In this document: in pieces, positions 6,949-11,299 of the stretch | Layout of the letters: each line of letters starts with the position of its first letter | Position numbering within the stretch: position 1 is the stretch's first letter | NCBI GenBank assembly: GCA_947036475.1 | Contig: CAMQRG010000048.1 | Span: 1-11,299, forward strand | Origin: an uncultured Clostridia bacterium | Lineage (GTDB): Bacteria; Bacillota; Clostridia; Lachnospirales; Anaerotignaceae | Reading direction: 5' to 3' | DNA: 11,299 nt | Translations under genes and position numbers: made by a program | Notes under the pieces: generated by a model | The model's input: only the letters and a program-made list of their open reading frames with translations | The model's database searches: none | What the model was told of the DNA's origin: nothing

Positions 6949-6996
6949 TTGACTTAAGAGGCCAATCAGAAAGAACAATATGTTTTCTTAAGTCAA
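6949..6996. repeat. 11-base inverted repeat before the FIST gene
   Basis: TTGACTTAAGA (6949-6959) and TCTTAAGTCAA (6986-6996) are exact reverse complements 26 bases apart; allowing U-G pairs the stem extends a little at both ends. The left arm begins with TTGACT, a possible -35 box, but the best -10 candidate (AACAAT, 6974-6979) is at a poor 19-base spacing. It may be an operator pair bound by a dimer or an RNA stem in the long leader. Confidence 0.75.
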
Positions 6997-7012
6997 GCCG
7001 CCTTATAGCGGC
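6997..7012 (+). repeat. Small GC-rich hairpin in the FIST leader
   Basis: GCCGC (6997-7001) and GCGGC (7008-7012) can form a 5-base-pair hairpin with a CTTATA loop, directly after the 11-base inverted repeat. AAAATGC follows, so it is not a terminator. It lies about 55 bases before the ribosome binding site. Confidence 0.55.
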
Positions 7013-7083
7013 AAAATGCTTCATCAGAAAATATTTCATTGGCAGGACGGTTCAAATATTAAATACGGAAAGGACTTGGCAGC

Positions 7084-8139
7084 ATGAAACAATTTTATGG
7101 CGCAAGCCAGAGCGGAAATCTGGCAGAGGCGGTCCGAGGTTTGGATCAACCGCAGTTTATAATGCTGTTATCAAACAATACGCAGTTTGAAGCACATGTA
7201 AGGGAGCTGGAAGCATCTTTCCCCGGCGTTCCCAGTATTGGCTGCATTGGCATGGGCTATGATACCCGTGTCGTGGAAAACGGTGTAGTCATCATTGCAT
7301 TTTCAGATGGTGTAAAGGCAAGCGCGAATGTGCTTGAGGAAGTATCGACAATGCCGGTAAAGTACATTGGACGGCTGGAACGGGATATACAGGCTGTGGG
7401 CGGCTCGGAGCATGATACTGTATGTATCGACTTCTGCGCGGGAAATGACGCATGCGTTCTGACGACAATCAACACCGTTCTGCGGGGCAGGGGGATTTCT
7501 CTTGTCGGCGGGACAGGGGACGGCGGCAAGGTATCTGCGAATGGCAGAGTCTATCATGATGCTGTGGCGTATGGTATCGTCAAAAATTTAAGAGGGCGCG
7601 TTAAGACATATAAAGAAAACATATACCATCCTTATAAAAATTATCGCTTCATTGCGTCCGATACGGACAGAGAAAAATACATCATCGGTTCCCTGAACGG
7701 CAGACCCGCAAAACAGGTATATAAGAGCATTTTGAAAGTAACGGACGAGGAGATTCTGACAAGGACATTCCAGAATCCTTTTGGCAAAATCAATGGCAAC
7801 GATGTCTGCATTATTTCCATTAAAGAGGTTGCGGGCGATGCGCTGGCATGTTTCCGGCAGGTAAATGATTCGGACGTTTTGATATTGCTGGAGCTGGGCG
7901 ATTACAGAGCGGTTGCACGGAATACCATACAGACCATCTGCACGGAATTCCCGAGGCGTTCGGCAGTGTTTTCTGTAAACTGCCTGTTCCGTTATAAGTT
8001 GTTCAGTGAACATGGCTATATGGAAGAATATCTGCGGGATATGGCTGTGCTGGGCAGCCATGCGGGTTTGGTTGGCTATGGAGAGCATTATAATAATCGT
8101 TTTGTAAATCAGTCCATGACGTGCGTTGTATTTGAATAA
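7084..8139 (+). CDS. FIST-domain sensory protein (FIST N and C)
   Basis: A 351-residue soluble protein made almost entirely of the FIST sensory module, with no membrane segment or signal peptide. The N-terminal part has FIMLLSNN, then SIGCIGMGYDTR from residue 51 and GGTGDGGKV at 142-150. The C-terminal part has NCLFRY (around 299-304), an EYLRDM helix, and the closing GYGEHYNNRFVNQSMT leading to VVFE, a characteristic FIST_C ending. FIST domains are proposed in the literature to bind small ligands such as amino acids; no ligand can be read here. The start ATG has AAGGA (7070-7074) 9 bases upstream. Only 12 bases separate it from the MCP-type gene, whose ribosome binding site overlaps this stop codon. 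A sensor-only protein coupled to a signalling-only protein suggests that the two work together. Confidence 0.88.
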   Translation: MKQFYGASQSGNLAEAVRGLDQPQFIMLLSNNTQFEAHVRELEASFPGVPSIGCIGMGYDTRVVENGVVIIAFSDGVKASANVLEEVSTMPVKYIGRLERDIQAVGGSEHDTVCIDFCAGNDACVLTTINTVLRGRGISLVGGTGDGGKVSANGRVYHDAVAYGIVKNLRGRVKTYKENIYHPYKNYRFIASDTDREKYIIGSLNGRPAKQVYKSILKVTDEEILTRTFQNPFGKINGNDVCIISIKEVAGDALACFRQVNDSDVLILLELGDYRAVARNTIQTICTEFPRRSAVFSVNCLFRYKLFSEHGYMEEYLRDMAVLGSHAGLVGYGEHYNNRFVNQSMTCVVFE

Positions 8140-8151
8140 GGAGGCGGAAAG

Positions 8152-9096
8152 ATGTTTTTCAAATCAGAAAAAAAACAGCCTGTGCAGGAAAAACGTGCCG
8201 CAAACAGCCTTTATCCGGTGGCGCATGTGGCAGGCAGCTTGAAAGAGTATCAGAAACAGTTGGTTCGGAAAGAAGTGGAATCGCTGAGGGAATTGAGCAT
8301 GGTAGGCAGTTCCTTTTCCGGCGTAATGCGGGAGGCAGACCATTTTCAGGAGGAGTTACAGGATTTTGGCGGCTCTTTTTCCAATATCAATAATGCGGCG
8401 AGTCGCTTTGTAGACGTCCGGCAGGAAATTTCGGAGGCTGTGACAGAGGCGGAAAGCAAGGTTGCGGAGATGAAGGAATCCTCAATGGAAGTGGAAAAAT
8501 CTTACAGCGATATGGAGCAGACATTTGAACAGCTGAAAGAGGCTGTCCATGGCATACAGAGTTGTATGGGAAAAATCGTATCTATTGCAGAGCAGACAAA
8601 TATTCTTGCAATCAATGCATCCATTGAGGCGGCAAGAGCGGGGCAGGAAGGCAAGGGCTTTGCTGTGGTTGCAACGAATGTAAAAGAGCTTGCGGAGCAG
8701 ATTAAGGGGCTTGCGAATGAGGTTGACGCGGGGATACGCGATGTGGAACGCGACACGAACCAGCTGAGCGACAGCATTGCAGCTTCGCAGCATGTGCTGG
8801 GGGACAGCATTCAAACAGTGAACAGTACTTATGAATCCTTCCGGAAAATTACAGATGCCGCAGAAGGCGCGTCTTCTGTGCAGGAGGAGATTGCCGGCGT
8901 GATTGGGGATTCTCAGAATGCGCTGCAAACGATTTGCACTTTTTTCGATAATATCAAGGATAAGTATCAAGATGTTGTGCGTCATATTGAACGGGCAAGC
9001 CGCCTGGGAACGACGAAAAGCGCGATGTTTGAAGACATGGATAACATGATTTCGCAGATTCCCCCAATCATTAAGGATTTCGATTCTAACGAATAA
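8152..9096 (+). CDS. Soluble methyl-accepting chemotaxis-type signalling protein
   Basis: A 314-residue, mostly coiled-coil protein with the MCP signalling domain and no transmembrane helix or recognisable sensor domain. The kinase-contact tip lies at about 141-173: IVSIAEQTNILAINASIEAA, then RAGQEGKGFAVV, near the conserved family tip. Q and E residues suitable for methylation are frequent in the flanking helices. The first 45 residues are basic and polar. The C-terminus (DFDSNE) lacks a CheR-tethering pentapeptide. It would join CheA/CheW arrays or another che-like pathway in the cytoplasm. ATG 8152 has AAGGAGG (8138-8144) 7 bases upstream, overlapping the FIST stop codon, so the pair is surely co-transcribed. 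I infer that the FIST protein supplies the sensing function. No flagellar or che gene is in the window. Confidence 0.9.
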   Translation: MFFKSEKKQPVQEKRAANSLYPVAHVAGSLKEYQKQLVRKEVESLRELSMVGSSFSGVMREADHFQEELQDFGGSFSNINNAASRFVDVRQEISEAVTEAESKVAEMKESSMEVEKSYSDMEQTFEQLKEAVHGIQSCMGKIVSIAEQTNILAINASIEAARAGQEGKGFAVVATNVKELAEQIKGLANEVDAGIRDVERDTNQLSDSIAASQHVLGDSIQTVNSTYESFRKITDAAEGASSVQEEIAGVIGDSQNALQTICTFFDNIKDKYQDVVRHIERASRLGTTKSAMFEDMDNMISQIPPIIKDFDSNE

Positions 9097-9132
9097 GACT
9101 GTACACGTCTGGTATCAATATTGGAACAGTAG

Positions 9133-9173
9133 AAAAGTCCGGCTGAAGGCAATACATTTGGCAGGGCTTTTTT
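9133..9173 (+). terminator. Probable intrinsic terminator after the FIST/MCP unit
   Basis: AAAAGTCC (9133-9140) pairs with GGGCTTTT (9164-9171), with one G-U pair, and the arm runs into a six-T stretch (9168-9173). The loop is long (23 bases), so it is weaker than the other terminators here. It lies 36 bases after the MCP stop codon. Confidence 0.6.
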
Positions 9174-9229
9174 GCGTGTCATTGCGGGTGCGTTTTGCGC
9201 GGATTTTGCTGGATACTGCCGCTATATAC

Positions 9230-9258
9230 TTGACAGTTTGGCCGTTTGGTAATAAACT
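9230..9258 (+). promoter_or_regulatory. Probable sigma-A promoter for the CorC-like/ferritin pair
   Basis: TTGACA at 9230-9235 is a perfect -35 box. At 17 bases spacing the -10 is TAAACT (9253-9258), four of six matches. Transcription would start near 9265, about 33 bases before the TTG start codon. The 201-base gap it sits in holds otherwise only the preceding terminator and the ribosome binding site. Confidence 0.5.
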
Positions 9259-9283
9259 ACAAGAGGGAGAATGACGTATTTGT

Positions 9284-9290
9284 AAGGAGG
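9284..9290 (+). promoter_or_regulatory. Ribosome binding site that fixes a TTG start
   Basis: A full AAGGAGG lies 7 bases before the TTG at 9298. The spacer contains a run of T (T7 at 9293-9299, its last two bases belonging to the start codon), so slippage there would change the spacing but not the reading frame of the protein. Confidence 0.8.
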
Positions 9291-9297
9291 ACTTTTT

Positions 9298-10197
9298 TTG
9301 GAAACCACAATAGGTTTAATCATATCGCTGTTGGTCAATTTGTTTCTGATTTCTCTGCTGATGAAAAAAAAGAAGGCAGAACAGGAAAACAACATCACCG
9401 AGGAAGGCATCCGCCAGATGGTCGATGCGGGCGGCGATATGGGCAGCATTGACGAAACGGAAAAGGAAATGATCAACAACATTTTCGATTTGAGTAATAT
9501 TTCTGTGGGCGAAATTGCGACCCATCGGACGGATATTGTTGCAATTCCGCTGGACGCAACGCTGGAGGATATCACGAACGTCATAACGGAAGAAAAATAT
9601 TCCCGTATCGTGGTGTATGACGAAAGTATTGACAATATTGTCGGCGTATTCCATGTAAAGGATATGGTAAAATATATCCTTGGAGATGCGAAACGCATGG
9701 AGGAAGATTATTTTCATATTGAAGATATTCTCATGACGCCATATTTTGTGCCGTTTTCCAAAAAAACGGACGAGCTTTTTCAGGAGATGCAGCGGGAAAA
9801 GGTGCATATGGCAATCGTAATTGACGAATACGGCGGTACGGCAGGCATCGTTACGATGGAAGACGTTATTGAGGAAATTGTGGGCAATATTTTCGATGAG
9901 TATGACGTAGAGGAAGAAGAGGACATCTGCCCTATTGGGGAAGATGATTACCGCATTAACGGCACAACGGACCTTGGCGATGTGGAAGAACTGCTTGGTA
10001 TTGCCTTTGAAGATGATGAGGATTACGATACATTGGGCGGCTATCTGATTGGCAGGCTGGGGCGTATTCCGGACGAGGAAGAAAAGCCGGAAATTTCTGT
10101 TAGCGGCTGGTTGTTCCAAGTGGAAAGCATTGAGGAAAAACGCATTGAAAAGGTGCGTACGATTCGTGCGCCGCAGGAGCAGACAGAGGAAGAATAA
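9298..10197 (+). CDS. CorC/HlyC-type CBS-domain protein with a single membrane anchor
   Basis: A 299-residue protein of the CorC/CNNM-related ('hemolysin family') group linked to Mg2+/Co2+ or other ion efflux. Residues 4-22 form one hydrophobic segment followed by KKKK, predicting an N-terminal anchor with the rest in the cytoplasm. IDETEKEMINNIFDL (51-65) leads into two CBS domains, about 70-130 and 135-195, the second with DEYGGTAGIVTMEDVIEEIV. An acidic linker (about 200-215) precedes the CorC/HlyC transporter-associated domain (about 215-290). Most clostridial relatives carry a multi-helix DUF21 domain ahead of the CBS pair; here it is absent and the upstream 200 bases are non-coding, so this is not a simple frameshift. 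E. coli CorC is also short. The start is TTG with a perfect ribosome binding site. The ferritin gene follows after 30 bases. Ion specificity is unknown. Confidence 0.88.
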   Translation: METTIGLIISLLVNLFLISLLMKKKKAEQENNITEEGIRQMVDAGGDMGSIDETEKEMINNIFDLSNISVGEIATHRTDIVAIPLDATLEDITNVITEEKYSRIVVYDESIDNIVGVFHVKDMVKYILGDAKRMEEDYFHIEDILMTPYFVPFSKKTDELFQEMQREKVHMAIVIDEYGGTAGIVTMEDVIEEIVGNIFDEYDVEEEEDICPIGEDDYRINGTTDLGDVEELLGIAFEDDEDYDTLGGYLIGRLGRIPDEEEKPEISVSGWLFQVESIEEKRIEKVRTIRAPQEQTEEE

Positions 10198-10227
10198 GAA
10201 AAGAGATGTAAAACAGGAGGAGAAAAT

Positions 10228-10740
10228 ATGCTGAACAAAAATGTTGCAGAACTGCTGAACACACAGGTAAATAAGGAGTTTTATTCCGCGTATCTTTATC
10301 TGGATTTCGCAAATTTCTATGAAGCAAAGGGCCTGAATGGCTTTGCGAACTGGTATAAAATTCAGGCGCAGGAGGAACGTGACCATGCACTGCTGTTCTA
10401 TCAGTACCTGCATAACAACAATGAAACGGTTACGCTGGAGGCAATCGCAAAACCTGATGTGAAAATGGAAGGGCTGATTGACCCGCTGAAAGCAGGGCTT
10501 GCACATGAGGAATATGTAACAGAACTGATTCATACGATTTATGCGGCGGCAAGAGATGTGAATGATTTCCGTACAACACAGTTTTTGGATTGGTTCGTAA
10601 AGGAGCAGGGCGAGGAAGAAACCAATGCTAACGACCTGATTACAAAGATGGAACTGTTTGGCAGCGACCCGAAAGGGCTTTACATGCTGGATAACGAACT
10701 GGGCACAAGAACATATGCTGCACCTTCCCTGACACTGTAA
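10228..10740 (+). CDS. ftnA: Nonheme ferritin (bacterial FtnA type)
   Basis: A 170-residue four-helix ferritin subunit; 24 copies are expected to form an iron-storage shell in the cytoplasm that oxidises Fe2+ and stores it as ferric mineral. All ferroxidase-centre ligands of bacterial FtnA are present at the same numbering as in E. coli: E17, E50, H53, E94, Q127 and E130, with E126 and E129 for the third iron site. Residue 52 is Asp, not the haem-ligating Met of bacterioferritin, so this is not Bfr. The C-terminal SDPKGLYMLDNELGTR is typical. AGGAGG (10215-10220) lies 7 bases before the ATG. It is 30 bases downstream of the CorC-like gene with no terminator between, so they may be co-transcribed, which suggests a metal-homeostasis unit. 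I see no obvious Fur or PerR box. Confidence 0.96.
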   Translation: MLNKNVAELLNTQVNKEFYSAYLYLDFANFYEAKGLNGFANWYKIQAQEERDHALLFYQYLHNNNETVTLEAIAKPDVKMEGLIDPLKAGLAHEEYVTELIHTIYAAARDVNDFRTTQFLDWFVKEQGEEETNANDLITKMELFGSDPKGLYMLDNELGTRTYAAPSLTL

Positions 10741-10760
10741 GAATATTATATTGTATACAC

Positions 10761-10797
10761 AAAAACGGGCTGGAAAGTAAATTTCCAACCCGTTTTT
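10761..10797. terminator. Bidirectional intrinsic terminator between ferritin and the convergent gene
   Basis: AAAAACGGG and TGGAAA (10761-10776, interrupted by one C) pair with TTTCCA and CCCGTTTTT (10782-10797, one opposing A) across a GTAAA loop. The plus strand ends in TTTTTATTTT. On the minus strand the stem also runs into a five-T tract, so it can stop both the ferritin transcript and the minus-strand gene that ends at 10840. Confidence 0.92.
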
Positions 10798-10839
10798 ATT
10801 TTGGAACTGTTACAAAAATGCTGGCGTGGAAGAAAAGGT

Positions 10840-11299
10840 TTAGTTACAGGAGATAAATTCACCAACGGTAAATTCTGCGGTCAGGGTGTAATTGTCGTAA
10901 TCTCCTGTGCCGCGGAAATCTGTGACGGTCTTAACCAGACGATATTCTCCGGGGAGCAGTTCGTCGTAAAGCCAGCCCCAGCTGACCGTAAGCGTTTGCG
11001 GCTCGCCTTTTGGCAGGTTGTACGCTTCCATTGTAAACGCCCCGTTTTCAATGGCATAGGGCAGATTGGTCCATTTTCCGTTTTGCAGCTTTTGCAGTGC
11101 GTAGTCGGAGCCAAATAGCAGTTCTGCGTTTGTGTTGTGAAACAGGCGGAAGGACGCGCCGCCTGGCGTAACGCTGCCCGGCAGTACGGACAGCGAAATT
11201 CCATCGGGCAGAGTTTCAGGCAGGGCTGGCAGGGTGGGAACGATGACAAGCCGCTCTGTGGACGCCTGTGCGGGGTAGGTTTCCGCTATGTCGTCATAC
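10840..11299 (-). CDS. C-terminal part of an Ig-like-domain protein (5' end off the contig)
   Basis: An open frame of 152 codons enters from the right edge (first full codon at 11298) and stops at TAA 10842-10840. It has no start in the window; an internal ATG at 11031 would give only 63 residues and cut the domain in half. Recognisable elements, in order, are GISLSVLPGSVTPGGASFRL, YALQKLQNGKWTNLPY, then TVSWGWLYDELLPGEYRLVK and DFRGTGDYDNYTLTAEFTV. This matches, from memory, an Ig-like beta-sandwich domain found at the C-terminus of clostridial M56 (BlaR1-like) peptidases and some lipoproteins, where it probably lies outside the membrane. Which of these it is cannot be decided without the missing N-terminus. 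It converges on the ferritin gene across a shared terminator. Confidence 0.75.
   Translation of the reverse strand, partial: YDDIAETYPAQASTERLVIVPTLPALPETLPDGISLSVLPGSVTPGGASFRLFHNTNAELLFGSDYALQKLQNGKWTNLPYAIENGAFTMEAYNLPKGEPQTLTVSWGWLYDELLPGEYRLVKTVTDFRGTGDYDNYTLTAEFTVGEFISCN

Larger units (their letters stand above)
6706..7083 (+). promoter_or_regulatory. Long structured leader before the FIST gene (candidate regulatory RNA)
   Basis: About 380 AT-rich bases with no credible gene but many pairing segments. GCAGGA (6751-6756) can pair either with TCCTG at 6745-6749 or with TCCTGC at 6777-6782. TGCAAAAGC (6780-6788) pairs with GCTTTGCA (6798-6805) with one bulged A, followed by AATGTTTTATTT. 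TGTTGCC (6844-6850) can pair with GGCAACA (6931-6937), which also forms the self-palindrome CAACAGCTGTTG (6933-6944). An 11-base inverted repeat spans 6949-6996 and a GCCGC/GCGGC hairpin spans 6997-7012. I do not recognise any known riboswitch or T-box motif. Overlapping, mutually exclusive stems suggest a switch or attenuator, but AT-rich DNA gives some such pairs by chance. Confidence 0.4.

Noticed and set aside
6724..6957. A 77-codon plus-strand frame in the long leader
   Set aside because: It starts at TTG with no ribosome binding site, has Lys/Phe/Cys-rich AT-driven composition, and shows no recognisable motif.
7008..7046. A CodY-like operator (AATTTTCWGAAAATT) around CAGAAAATA
   Set aside because: Only the right half matches well (CAGAAAAT); the left half has about two of six matches. 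That is too weak in AT-rich DNA.
9283..9300. Phase variation through the T7 run before the TTG codon
   Set aside because: Seven bases is short for slippage, and a change would only alter ribosome binding site spacing by one base. There is no positive evidence.
9316..10788. A 490-codon open frame on the minus strand
   Set aside because: It spans the antisense of both the CorC-like and ferritin genes and the gap between them, has a Cys/Phe/Ile-rich composition, and overlaps two well-supported genes. It is a codon-usage shadow.
10801..11118. A 105-codon plus-strand frame at the right end
   Set aside because: It is antisense to the Ig-like domain frame, which matches a known domain pattern. Its start lies directly after the terminator without a good ribosome binding site.
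44..11299. CRISPR arrays, tRNA or rRNA genes, insertion sequences and phage genes
   Set aside because: I saw no regularly spaced direct repeats, cloverleaf-like segments, transposase-like proteins or terminal repeats on either strand.

Overview
The window looks like one end of an assembled contig from an anaerobic, amino-acid-fermenting member of the Bacillota, most likely class Clostridia (Lachnospirales-like). The evidence is strong AAGGAGG-type ribosome binding sites before every gene, ferredoxin-dependent 2-oxoacid metabolism, a butyrate-type CoA-transferase family enzyme and roughly balanced GC. The organism cannot be named from this sequence alone. The first 43 bases are not biological. 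They are the inner part of an Illumina Nextera P5 adapter (last two P5 bases, an 8-base i5 index, the read-1 sequence and the Tn5 mosaic end), so real sequence begins at base 44, inside the leader of the first gene.

Region 1 (44-6600, + strand) is a five-gene catabolic cassette: iorA, iorB, an acyl-CoA:acetate CoA-transferase, a class I/II aminotransferase and brnQ. It closes with a good intrinsic terminator. The order reads as one pathway. BrnQ brings in branched-chain amino acids, the aminotransferase makes the 2-oxoacid, IorAB oxidatively decarboxylates it to acyl-CoA and reduces ferredoxin, and the CoA-transferase moves CoA to acetate. This would release a (branched or aryl) carboxylic acid and yield acetyl-CoA for ATP synthesis. 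It is the layout expected for an oxidative Stickland branch. Two intergenic gaps in the cassette (166 and 94 bases) hold strong GC-rich hairpins without U-tracts.

Region 2 (about 6600-9175, + strand) has a perfect-consensus sigma-A promoter, a leader of about 380 bases full of competing inverted repeats, then a two-gene unit: a FIST-domain sensor protein and a soluble methyl-accepting chemotaxis-type signalling protein. Together they look like a receptor split over two polypeptides. A probable terminator follows.

Region 3 (9176-10797, + strand) holds a CorC/HlyC-type CBS-domain protein that starts at TTG and has one membrane segment instead of the usual DUF21 membrane domain, followed closely by a nonheme ferritin with a complete ferroxidase centre. 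A terminator able to work in both directions separates them from a convergent minus-strand gene. That gene runs off the right end, and its C-terminus looks like the Ig-like domain found at the end of some clostridial M56-type peptidases and lipoproteins.

I see no tRNA, rRNA, CRISPR array, insertion sequence or phage gene. The most interesting material is the coherent amino-acid fermentation cassette with its hairpins, and the structured leader plus split FIST/MCP receptor.
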